NCBI GenBank assembly: GCA_024958715.1
Contig: JANWUS010000010.1
Coordinates: 1-34,309 of the forward strand
Origin: Cyanobium sp. FGCU52
GTDB lineage: Bacteria; Cyanobacteriota; Cyanobacteriia; PCC-6307; Cyanobiaceae
Direction: 5' to 3'
Length of the DNA: 34,309 bases
Position 1 is the first letter of the stretch. Every line of letters begins with the position of its first letter. Positions 8,354 to 15,437 of this stretch are shown here, one piece after another. Made by a program: the position numbers and the translations under genes. The notes beneath the pieces are model-generated. The model was not told the DNA's origin, did not search any database, and worked only from the letters and a program-made list of their open reading frames with translations.

Positions 8354-8965
8354 ATGGCTCTCACCCTCTACGGCGGCGCCCGCAGCCGGGCCTCGATCGT
8401 GCGCTGGTACCTCGAGGAGAAGGGCATCCCCTACACCTGGCACCAGCTCGACATGGCCGCCGGCGAACACCGGGCCGAACCGTTCCTGGCCATCAACCCC
8501 TTCGGCAAGGTGCCGGCGCTGGTCGACGACGGGCTCAGCGGACCGGATGGCGGGCCGCTGAAGCTGTTCGAGAGCGGCGCGATCCTGCTGCATCTGGCCC
8601 AGGGGCCTGGCGGGGAGTTCAGCGATCCCGCCACCGCCGACGCCAGGCGCTCGCTCACCGCCCAGTGGCTGCTGGTCGCCAACGCCACCCTCGGGCCGGC
8701 CCTGATCGCCGGCAAGGACAAGCCCGGGGAACTCGACCGGCAGCTGACCGTGCTCGAGGACCTGCTCGGCCAGGGCAGCTCCCTGCTGGCCGGCGCCTGG
8801 GGCGATCCGGGCTGGGGTGCCGCCGACTGCGTGGTGCAGGCCTACCTGGCCTACATCCCCCTGTTCCTGCCGGAACACGACCTGAGCCCCTTCCCCCGGA
8901 TCAGCGCCACGATCGCCGACGCCACCGCCCGGCCGGCCTACCTGCGGGGGATGGGCCGTTCATGA
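8354..8965 (+). CDS. Glutathione S-transferase family protein
   Basis: Protein of 203 residues with the two-domain GST layout. The N-terminal thioredoxin-like half starts LTLYGGARSRASIVRWYLEE, contains the cis-proline segment FGKVPALVDDG near residue 50-60 and the glutathione-contact LFESGAIL near 75. The helical C-terminal half (about 90-203) includes GAADCVVQAYLAY. GSTs conjugate or reduce substrates with glutathione in the cytoplasm; the substrate here cannot be told. The frame is open upstream to TTG 8267, but the fold begins at ATG 8354, which also leaves a short divergent promoter region towards the iron-sulfur/AAA+ gene. Its stop overlaps the pdeM start in an ATGA, so the two genes are probably co-transcribed and coupled. 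Confidence 0.88.
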   Translation: MALTLYGGARSRASIVRWYLEEKGIPYTWHQLDMAAGEHRAEPFLAINPFGKVPALVDDGLSGPDGGPLKLFESGAILLHLAQGPGGEFSDPATADARRSLTAQWLLVANATLGPALIAGKDKPGELDRQLTVLEDLLGQGSSLLAGAWGDPGWGAADCVVQAYLAYIPLFLPEHDLSPFPRISATIADATARPAYLRGMGRS

Positions 8966-9696
8966 GCGCCGCCGCCCCCCGCGAGGCGGCTCCCGGCCAG
9001 ACAACCTCCGGCCCGGAAGCCGCCGAGTTCCTCTGGCGGGGCCACCGGCTCCTGCTCCTGGGGGCACGGGCTGTTCTCGATCCCGCCCAGGAGCTGCTGC
9101 TGGTGGCGGATCTGCACCTGGGCAAGGCCGAGGTGTTCCAGGCGCACGGCATCCCCCTCCCCAGCGACGGCGATGCCGCCACCCTCAACGCCCTGCTGGA
9201 GCTGGCCCACCGCTGGCGCCCCCGGCGGGTTGTGGTGCTGGGCGACCTGATCCACGGGCGCACCGGACTCACGGCCGAACTGCGCCAGAAGCTGGGCGCC
9301 CTGCCGGATCTGCTGGGCTGCCCGCTGGAGCTGATCGGCGGCAACCACGAGCGGGGCAGCTGGCTCGAGGGGCTGCCCTGCGCCCCCTCCCGGGCTGCCG
9401 GGCCGCTGTGGCTCAGCCACGAACCCGAAGCCAGCCAGGGCCGGCTCAACCTCTGCGGGCATCTCCATCCGGTGGCGCAGGTCGGTGGGGGCGCCGACCG
9501 GCTGCGGCTGCCGTGCTTCGCCCACGATCCCGGCGCCGACCGCCTGCTGCTGCCGGCTTTCGGCGCCCTCACCGGCGGCCATCCGGTGCCGGATCACTGG
9601 CGCTGCTGGCTGGTGGCCGAAGGGGCGGTGCTGAGCTGGCCGGAGAGGAGCCTCAGCCCTCGGCGGCCAGGGCGCGCACCACGTCGCCGCGGGTGA
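8962..9696 (+). CDS. pdeM: Ligase-associated DNA damage response endonuclease PdeM
   Basis: Metallophosphoesterase of 244 residues of the PdeM (YfcE/SbcD-like) group. The five calcineurin-fold metal motifs are visible: ADLHLGK with D50 and H52, VLGDLIHG with D95, GGNHE at 126-130, LSHEP with H153, and GHLH at 166-169. In this family the enzyme belongs to a DNA-damage module with an ATP-dependent ligase, an exonuclease and the DEXH helicase; the helicase is at 598-3165. The start ATG 8962 overlaps the GST stop in ATGA. The last 15 or so residues, rich in Arg and Pro, overlap the 3' end of the convergent CBS gene by 44 bases and are probably a non-conserved tail. Confidence 0.88.
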   Translation: MSAAAPREAAPGQTTSGPEAAEFLWRGHRLLLLGARAVLDPAQELLLVADLHLGKAEVFQAHGIPLPSDGDAATLNALLELAHRWRPRRVVVLGDLIHGRTGLTAELRQKLGALPDLLGCPLELIGGNHERGSWLEGLPCAPSRAAGPLWLSHEPEASQGRLNLCGHLHPVAQVGGGADRLRLPCFAHDPGADRLLLPAFGALTGGHPVPDHWRCWLVAEGAVLSWPERSLSPRRPGRAPRRRG

Positions 9697-10120
9697 GCAC
9701 CCCCACCGGTCGGCGGGCCTCGTCGAGCACGAACAGGCGCTGCACGCTGCCCTCGTGCAGCTGGCGGGCGGCCTCCGGCAGCCGGGTGCCTGCATCACAG
9801 GTATGGGTGCGCTCGCTCATCACATCGGCGACGCGGCTGCCGAGCACCTGGTGCACCTGCCGATCCCACTGGAGCGGGTTGCGCAGGTAGATCACCGCAT
9901 CCAGCAGCATCACGTAGGGGCCGGCGTCGAAGCCGCTCTCCCGCACCATCAGGTCTTTTTCGGTGAGCTCGCCCACCAGTTCGCCCTGCTCCCCCACCAC
10001 CGGCAGACCGCTGATGTGGTGCTCGCTCATCAGCTTCACCGCCTCCTGCAGGGGCGTGTCGCGGCCCACCTGAATCACGGGGCTGCTCATCACCTCGGCG
10101 ACGGGACGCTCGACGACCAT
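9653..10120 (-). CDS. CBS-domain pair protein
   Basis: Stand-alone tandem CBS protein of 155 residues from ATG 10120. The first repeat covers about 5-60 (VAEVMSSPVIQV ... HISGLPVV ... GELTEKDL), the second about 96-152 (VADVMSERTHTC ... VQRLFVLDE ... VLTRGDVVRAL). Such pairs form a Bateman module that binds adenine nucleotides or similar ligands and usually regulates a partner; no enzymatic domain is attached here, so the partner is unknown. The frame is open to ATG 10144, but the family begins right at MVVERPVAEVM, so 10120 is preferred. It converges on pdeM with a 44-base overlap. The start lies 75 bases from the divergent phosphatidyltransferase gene, so the two may share a promoter region. 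Confidence 0.88.
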   Translation of the reverse strand: MVVERPVAEVMSSPVIQVGRDTPLQEAVKLMSEHHISGLPVVGEQGELVGELTEKDLMVRESGFDAGPYVMLLDAVIYLRNPLQWDRQVHQVLGSRVADVMSERTHTCDAGTRLPEAARQLHEGSVQRLFVLDEARRPVGVLTRGDVVRALAAEG

Positions 10121-10194
10121 GCGGAATCTCCACGACTCCCGCATTCTGCTGGGGCGCCGGCCCGGAGAATGGCCGCAGCTGCCGCCCTCTGCCC

Positions 10195-10761
10195 TTGCGC
10201 CGCCTCGCCGATCTGCTCACCCTTGCCCGGGCCGTGATCGGCCTTCCCCTGCTGCTGGCGATGGGGGCCGGCCAGGAGGTGCTGGCCTGGTGGCTGCTGC
10301 TGCTGGGCGGCCTGAGCGACTGGGCCGACGGCCTGCTCGCCCGCCGCGCCGGCGGCGGCTCGGTCTGGGGCGCCCGGCTCGATCCGCTCACCGACAAGAT
10401 CCTGGTGAGCGCGCCGCTGCTGGCGCTGGCGGCCTGGGGCGTGCTGCCCCTTTGGGCGGTGTGGCTGCTGCTGGCGAGGGAACTGCTGGTCTCGGGCTGG
10501 CGCGCCGGCCAGGGCAGCGGCGGTCCGGCCTCCCTGGCCGGCAAGGCCAAGACCCTGCTCCAGTTCGGTTCGCTCCTGCTGCTGCTCTGGCCGGCCTCCT
10601 GGCCCCTGGCGGGCCGGCTTCACCAGGCGGGCTGGTGGCTGTTCTGGCCCTCCCTGGCCCTGGCCCTCAGCTCGGCCTGGGGCTACCTGCGCCCCCGGCC
10701 TCAGGAGGCCAGCAGCGCCGCATCACCGCTCACGTCCGGGGATTCGGAGCGCAAGGCGTAG
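10195..10761 (+). CDS. CDP-alcohol phosphatidyltransferase family protein
   Basis: Integral membrane enzyme of 188 residues with several hydrophobic helices. It carries the complete CDP-alcohol phosphotransferase signature DG-x2-AR-x8-G-x3-D-x3-D: D42, D45, G46, A49, R50, G59, D63 and D67 in SDWADGLLAR ... GARLDPLTD. These enzymes join a CDP-linked lipid or alcohol to an acceptor alcohol; the N-terminal layout is like PgsA (phosphatidylglycerol-phosphate synthase), but the acceptor cannot be decided from the sequence. The start is TTG at 10195; no better start lies nearby. The last 20 codons overlap the 3' end of the convergent CSP41-like gene by 61 bases and encode a Ser-rich tail outside the conserved domain. 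Confidence 0.85.
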   Translation: MRRLADLLTLARAVIGLPLLLAMGAGQEVLAWWLLLLGGLSDWADGLLARRAGGGSVWGARLDPLTDKILVSAPLLALAAWGVLPLWAVWLLLARELLVSGWRAGQGSGGPASLAGKAKTLLQFGSLLLLLWPASWPLAGRLHQAGWWLFWPSLALALSSAWGYLRPRPQEASSAASPLTSGDSERKA

Positions 10762-11618
10762 TCGTTGGCGTAGCTGTCGGCCAGGGTGGCCGCCAGGTCG
10801 AAGGCCGGCTCCCACGCCAGCTCCCGCCGAACCCGCGTGGTGTCGGTGAGGAAGTGGACCAGGCGCAGGGGGAAGGCCTTGCGCGCCTTCGGATCGAGGG
10901 AGGAGGGATCGAAGAAGCGGATCTCCACGTCGGCCGGATCGCGGCCGGCCGCCCGGGCAGCGGCCTGCACCAGGCCCCGGAAGGTCACGCCCTGGGTGCC
11001 GGTGCAGTTGTAGATCCGGTTGGCGGCCGTCTCCACCTCGATGCTGCGGGCCATGGCCGCCGCCAGGTCGCTCACATGACCCAGCTGGGTGATGGTGCTG
11101 CCATCGCCCGGAAGCGGCACGGGATGGCCATGGACGATGCGATCGAAGAACCAGCGCTCGATCGGGTTGTAGTTGCCAGGTCCCACGATGTAGGTGGGCC
11201 GGAACGAGGTGAAGGGGATGCCCTCGGCCCTCAGCCAGTCCTCGGTCTCGGCCTTGCCGGCATGGCGGCTGGCCGGATCGGTGGGGGAGTCCTCGTCCAG
11301 GGGCCAGAGCTCGCTGTCGGCGTACACGCCCGCCGAACTCACATAGACGAAGCGGTGGGAGGGAGCGCCGGTGCGCTCCACCACCCGCCGGCTGTCCTTT
11401 TGGGTGCGACCGGAGCTGTCGATGATCACGTCGAAGCGGCGTCCCTCCAGCACCGCCAGTCCGTCGTCGCTGGAGCGGTCCCCCACCAAGTGCTCCACCC
11501 CTCCCGGCACCGGCTGACGCCCCCGGCTGAACAGGGTGAGGGCATGGCCGGCGGCTCGCAGGCGCTCGACCAGGGGCCTGCCCACGAATCGGGTGCCGCC
11601 CATCACCAGGATGTCCAT
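10701..11618 (-). CDS. NAD(P)-binding atypical SDR, CSP41-like epimerase/dehydratase family
   Basis: Rossmann-fold protein of 305 residues. It begins MDILVMGGTRFVGRPL, where GGTRFVG is the dinucleotide-binding glycine motif, then FVYVSSAGVYAD near residue 100 and SFRPTYIVGPGNY near 150. The usual YxxxK catalytic pair is not evident (the lysine lies in SRHAGKAE without the expected tyrosine), which matches atypical SDRs related to plastid CSP41 RNA-binding proteins rather than sugar epimerases. The frame extends upstream to 11759, but those 47 extra residues do not resemble the family, so ATG 11618 is chosen. It is divergent from the glycosyltransferase gene across about 170 bases. RNA-related function is possible by family; nothing here proves it. 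Confidence 0.85.
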   Translation of the reverse strand: MDILVMGGTRFVGRPLVERLRAAGHALTLFSRGRQPVPGGVEHLVGDRSSDDGLAVLEGRRFDVIIDSSGRTQKDSRRVVERTGAPSHRFVYVSSAGVYADSELWPLDEDSPTDPASRHAGKAETEDWLRAEGIPFTSFRPTYIVGPGNYNPIERWFFDRIVHGHPVPLPGDGSTITQLGHVSDLAAAMARSIEVETAANRIYNCTGTQGVTFRGLVQAAARAAGRDPADVEIRFFDPSSLDPKARKAFPLRLVHFLTDTTRVRRELAWEPAFDLAATLADSYANDYALRSESPDVSGDAALLAS

Positions 11619-11791
11619 GCCATGTGCCTCGCTGCCGCGCCATTCCAGCAGGACGGCGAGCGGCACGGTGCACCGCCGCAGCGACCTCCAGCCGAGCCCT
11701 GGCCCCACGGGGCTCCTGACGAAGCCACTCCCCACAGGTAGCGTCGGACTGAAGCGCACGGCACGAGGCCGGGCCTTCCCCGAGGCCGCCC

Positions 11792-13987
11792 ATGCCGCCG
11801 CAGACTCCCCCGTCCGTCCCCACGCCCCGGGAAGCCCGTCCGATGCTGGGTCCGCCGCAGATCGCCGGCCTGCTGATCGTGGCGGCGATGGCGGTGCTCG
11901 TGGGTCACTGGCTCAGCCGCATCGATCCCGCCTGGCTGGTGCCGCTGGGCTTCGATCCACGCCAGCTGCCGCCCCCACCCCGCGCCTGGGGCCTCGACGA
12001 TCCCTGGCGCACCCTGTTCGCCCCCGTCGGCCTGGCGACCGCGCTGGCCCTGACCCTGCGGGCGCTGCCCCGCCGCCCATGGACCCAGGCCCTGGCTCTC
12101 AGCCTGCTGCTGGCCTTCACCCTGCGCTACTTGCTCTGGCGCACCACCACCCTCGACGCCGGCGAAGGGCCGGGCCGGCTGCTGGCGCTACCGATGCTGA
12201 TCACCGAGGTGCTCTACCTCACCCATCGGCTGTTCCCCTTCGCTCCAGCTCTGCTGTTCGACCCCCGCCACCGCCGTCAGCAGGCCGACCGGCTGATGGC
12301 CGATCCGGCGGTGGAGCGCATGCCCGTGGACGTGTGGATCCCGGTGGAGAACGAACCTGAGCGGCTGGTGCGGAGGGCCCTGCTCAGCAGCCGCCAGCTG
12401 GATCCGCGCCCGGCTTCGGTGACCCTGGTCGATCTGGAGGGGCGGCCTGAGATCCTGAAACTGGCGGAGGATTTCGGCGCCGCGGTGGTCAGTCCGGATC
12501 CGGGTGAGTCGCGGATCGCGCTGATGAACCGGATGCTGGCCGCCGGCGGTGCGCCGCTGATCGCGATGTTCGACGGCAACTTCATGCCGCTGCGCCCCTT
12601 CCTGCGGCGCACGCTGGGGTTCTTCACCGATAAGCGGGTGGCGATGGTGCAGACGCCCCAGCGCCATTTCCAGTCGGAGTTCTGGAACCGCAACCTCGGG
12701 GTGGATCTGGTCATGCCCGGGAATCGCGACACCTTCTTCCACTACCTGGAGGTGATCCGCGACCGCTGCAACGCCGTGCTGGGTTGCGGCACCTCCTGGG
12801 TGGCCCGCCGCAGCGCCCTCACCGAGGCCGGAGGCTTCCTGGGGGCCGCGGGCCGGATCGAGGATCAACAGACCAGCGCCAGACTGCTCACCCGAGGCTG
12901 GAAGCTGGTGTACCTCGACGAGATCCTCAGCCTCGGCGAGCCACCCCACACCTTCGCCGCCTACCTGCAGGAGCGGCTGCACGGTGTCCAGGGCGTACTG
13001 CAGACCTTCCTGATGCCCGGGCGTCTGCCGATCTGGCGGCGGCTGGGGATCTGGCCCCGCTGCTTCTACCTGGATCAGGCGCTCGGCCTGCTCACGCCCC
13101 TGCTGCGCACCCTCTATCTGGTGCTTCCCCTGGTGGCACTGATGCTCGCCGTGCCCCTGATCAACGCTCCGTTGATCGCGGCGCTCGCCTATGGGCTTCC
13201 CTTCCTGATCCTGTACCACTCCGTGCCGTCCTGGCTCTCGAATCAGCACTTCACCCCCTTCTGGCACGAGATCCACGAGGCCCTGTTCGCCTTCCCCGCC
13301 CTGGCCCGGCTACCCCGGCTGCTGCGCCATCCCTTCCGCCCCCTGCCCCACGACGAGACCGGCAGCACCGAGCGCCGCTTCGGCCAGAGCCTGAACCTGC
13401 GCCTGGCCTGGCCCTTCCTGCTGCTCCTCCTGCTGCTGATCGGCACCCTGCTCGTTGACTACGCACCGGCGATGCTGCCGGGCGCCTCGATGGTTCCGGC
13501 CCCGCCCTACCAAGGGGAGAGCGTGAACCTGCTGTGGAACCTCTACAACGGCTGGGTGCTGCTGGTGTGCCTGCTCTGCTGCATCGACCAGCCGGTGCGC
13601 CAGGGCGGTGACCGGGTTCCGCTGAACCGGCGCGGCCGCCTGGAGATCGGCGGCAAGCCGATGAGCGGACACACCGGCGACCTCTCGGAAACCGGGGCCT
13701 CCTTCCTGCTCGATGGCGCCACTCCACCACCGGCCGGGGGCGAGGGCTGGCTGGAGCTGGAGCAGCCTGCCGTGCGCCTGCCGGTGCGCTTGGTGCGCCA
13801 GGGTTCCGGCGGCCTGGCGGGCCTGGTGTTCCAGCCGATGGATGGGGAGACCAACCTGGCTCTGCTGAACCTTCTCTACAGCGGAGGCATCGAGCTGCCC
13901 GCTCCCCGTCAGCAGGGGGGGCTCACGGCTCTGCGCAGCCTGTTGGGCGGGCTCTGGCGGGCCGAGCCGATCCTGCGGCGCTACTGA
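11792..13987 (+). CDS. Cellulose-synthase-like family 2 glycosyltransferase with PilZ-like domain, divergent active site
   Basis: Membrane protein of 731 residues built like BcsA: N-terminal helices (about 22-40, 75-150), a cytoplasmic GT2 domain (about 178-400), a helix bundle (about 425-480 and 515-580), and a C-terminal PilZ-like segment (about 600-690) with DLSETGASF matching the (D/N)xSxxG motif. GT2 landmarks are VDVWIPVENEPE at 179-190, VQTPQRHF at 286-293, GCGTSWVARR at 331-340 and GRIEDQQT at 354-361. Two motifs are altered: the FDADH region reads FDGNF (260-264) and QxxRW is replaced by QERLHGVQ (393-400). It may use a different substrate or be weakly processive or inactive. The PilZ-like part suggests control by c-di-GMP. 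Alternative start ATG 11843. A TAGCGT -10-like element lies at 11739-11744. Confidence 0.88.
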   Translation: MPPQTPPSVPTPREARPMLGPPQIAGLLIVAAMAVLVGHWLSRIDPAWLVPLGFDPRQLPPPPRAWGLDDPWRTLFAPVGLATALALTLRALPRRPWTQALALSLLLAFTLRYLLWRTTTLDAGEGPGRLLALPMLITEVLYLTHRLFPFAPALLFDPRHRRQQADRLMADPAVERMPVDVWIPVENEPERLVRRALLSSRQLDPRPASVTLVDLEGRPEILKLAEDFGAAVVSPDPGESRIALMNRMLAAGGAPLIAMFDGNFMPLRPFLRRTLGFFTDKRVAMVQTPQRHFQSEFWNRNLGVDLVMPGNRDTFFHYLEVIRDRCNAVLGCGTSWVARRSALTEAGGFLGAAGRIEDQQTSARLLTRGWKLVYLDEILSLGEPPHTFAAYLQERLHGVQGVLQTFLMPGRLPIWRRLGIWPRCFYLDQALGLLTPLLRTLYLVLPLVALMLAVPLINAPLIAALAYGLPFLILYHSVPSWLSNQHFTPFWHEIHEALFAFPALARLPRLLRHPFRPLPHDETGSTERRFGQSLNLRLAWPFLLLLLLLIGTLLVDYAPAMLPGASMVPAPPYQGESVNLLWNLYNGWVLLVCLLCCIDQPVRQGGDRVPLNRRGRLEIGGKPMSGHTGDLSETGASFLLDGATPPPAGGEGWLELEQPAVRLPVRLVRQGSGGLAGLVFQPMDGETNLALLNLLYSGGIELPAPRQQGGLTALRSLLGGLWRAEPILRRY

Positions 13988-14028
13988 GCCGGCGGAAGCC
14001 GATGATGGGGCCGCCCCAGGCCCGCCCC

Positions 14029-14793
14029 ATGGAGATCATCCCCGCCATCGACCTGCTCGACGGTCAGTGTGTGAGGTTGCGCCAGGGCGATTACGACCAG
14101 GTGACCCGCTTCGCCGACGATCCCGTGGCCCAGGCCCTGGCCTGGCAGAGCCAGGGAGCCCGGAGGCTGCATCTGGTGGATCTCGATGGCGCCCGGCGGG
14201 GGGAGCCTGTGAATGATGGCGTGGTGCGGGCGATCACCGCCGCGCTGGACATCCCGGTGCAGCTGGGGGGCGGTGTGCGCAGCCTGGAGCGGGCCGAGGA
14301 CCTGCTGGCCTGCGGGCTCGAGAGGGTGATCCTGGGCACCGTGGCGATCGAGCAACCCGAACTGGTGGAGAACCTCGCCCGACGCCATCCCGGCCGGATC
14401 GTCGTCGGCATCGACGCCCGCGACGGGCGGGTGGCGACCCGCGGCTGGCTGGAAAGCAGCACGGTGGAGGCCCGTGAGCTCGCCCGCCGCTTCGAGGGCT
14501 GCGGGCTGGCAGCCCTGATCACCACCGACATCGCCACCGACGGCACCCTGGCCGGTCCGAACCTCGCCTTCCTGCGGGCCATGGCCGAGGCCAGCACCAC
14601 CCCGGTGATCGCCTCCGGCGGCGTGGGTTCCCTGACCGACTTTCTCAGCCTGCTGGCCCTCGAGCCGCTCGGGGTGGAGGGCGTGATCGTGGGCCGGGCC
14701 CTCTACGACGGCAGCGTGGATCTGGCCGAAGCCCTGCAGGCGGTGGGGCCGCAGCGGTGGCAGGACCCGGGCGAGGGCCTGCCGGTGGCCTGA
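14029..14793 (+). CDS. hisA: ProFAR isomerase (histidine biosynthesis)
   Basis: TIM-barrel enzyme of 254 residues that converts ProFAR to PRFAR in the fourth step of histidine biosynthesis, in the cytoplasm. It starts MEIIPAIDLLDGQCVRL, with the catalytic D8, and has the second catalytic aspartate in TTDIATDGTLAGPN near residue 168-176. Phosphate-binding loops are seen in VQLGGGVRS (near 80) and VIASGGVGS (near 190). The frame is open upstream to 14002, but the family begins at ATG 14029. No other his genes are nearby. It lies 41 bases after the glycosyltransferase stop, and the Fur-family gene follows. Confidence 0.97.
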   Translation: MEIIPAIDLLDGQCVRLRQGDYDQVTRFADDPVAQALAWQSQGARRLHLVDLDGARRGEPVNDGVVRAITAALDIPVQLGGGVRSLERAEDLLACGLERVILGTVAIEQPELVENLARRHPGRIVVGIDARDGRVATRGWLESSTVEARELARRFEGCGLAALITTDIATDGTLAGPNLAFLRAMAEASTTPVIASGGVGSLTDFLSLLALEPLGVEGVIVGRALYDGSVDLAEALQAVGPQRWQDPGEGLPVA

Positions 14794-14823
14794 GTCCTGA
14801 TCACGGAATCAGTTGGTTTGATC

Positions 14824-14829
14824 TATAAG
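14824..14829 (+). promoter_or_regulatory. Possible -10 element of the Fur-family gene
   Basis: TATAAG matches the TATAAT consensus at five of six positions and is one of the most AT-rich hexamers in the window. No clear -35 is seen 17 bases upstream. A dyad CTGAT-cacgga-ATCAG at 14797-14812 lies just before it and could be an operator or a weak hairpin. If this is the real -10 element, transcription starts near 14836, which argues against the TTG 14818 start of the following gene. Confidence 0.35.
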
Positions 14830-14868
14830 AGAAGGACCGCCTGCGAACGCGCCTTGCCCCGCGCCCTC

Positions 14869-14907
14869 GCCACTGCCATAGCAACTGCCAAGGCCACTGC
14901 CACGGCC
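14869..14907 (+). repeat. Degenerate hexanucleotide tandem repeat (Ala-Thr)
   Basis: About 6.5 copies of a six-base unit near GCCACT (variants GCCATA, GCAACT, GCCAAG, GCCACG) run in frame with the Fur-family gene. If translated they give an alternating Ala-Thr tract with one Lys and one Ile. Such tracts can arise by slippage. It lies either in a long N-terminal extension or in the 5' leader, depending on the true start codon. Confidence 0.7.
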
Positions 14908-14964
14908 CTTGCCTCACCTTCAGCCGTCACGGTCGATCCCGCCGACGCCGTTCCTGCAAAGTGC

Positions 14965-15360
14965 GTGGATGATGTCTACCGCCGCTGCCGCGATCTCGGC
15001 ATGCGCCTGAGCCGTCAGCGGCGCATGGTGCTTGATCTGCTGTGGGAGGAAAGGAGCCACCTCAGCGCCCGCGACATCTTCGAGAGGCTGAATGATCTGG
15101 GGCGCAACATCGGCCACACCTCCGTCTATCAGAATCTCGAAGCCCTGCAGTCCGCCGGGGTGATCGAATGCCTGGATCGCGCCAGTGGAAGGCTCTACGG
15201 CTACCGGGCCGATCCCCACAGCCACCTCACCTGCATCGACACCGGCCGCATCGAGGATCTAGACGTGCGCCTGCCCGAGGATCTGCTGCGCCAGATCGAG
15301 GAACGCACCGGCTACGCCATCGAGTCGTACACCCTCCATCTCTCCGGCCGACGGCGCTGA
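14965..15360 (+). CDS. Fur-family transcriptional regulator
   Basis: From GTG 14965 the protein has 131 residues, the normal Fur size. The winged-helix part shows GMRLSRQRRMVLDLL, HLSARDIFERL and HTSVYQNLEALQSAGVIE, the Fur DNA-recognition helix. The dimer/metal part shows RADPHSHLTCIDTGRIEDLD, corresponding to HxHLxCxxCG of Fur. Here the second Cys is Thr, and no C-terminal CxxC follows, so the structural zinc site is missing. The frame stays open upstream to TTG 14818, which would add 49 residues, including an Ala/Thr repeat (14869-14907); TTG 14854 is another choice. I prefer 14965 because the family begins there and a TATAAG lies at 14824. Whether it senses iron, peroxide or something else is not clear from sequence. 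Confidence 0.85.
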   Translation: MDDVYRRCRDLGMRLSRQRRMVLDLLWEERSHLSARDIFERLNDLGRNIGHTSVYQNLEALQSAGVIECLDRASGRLYGYRADPHSHLTCIDTGRIEDLDVRLPEDLLRQIEERTGYAIESYTLHLSGRRR

Positions 15361-15437
15361 TCGCCGCAGGGCACGCCATCCATCCCCGTCCGTGGCGAAC
15401 TGGTGCCGAACCCCGGCCGCCGTTACGGTGGACCACC

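Noticed and set aside
11619..11759. 47-residue N-terminal extension of the CSP41-like protein
   Set aside because: The Rossmann strand MDILVMGG is the normal N-terminus; the extension is not family-like and would consume the divergent promoter region.
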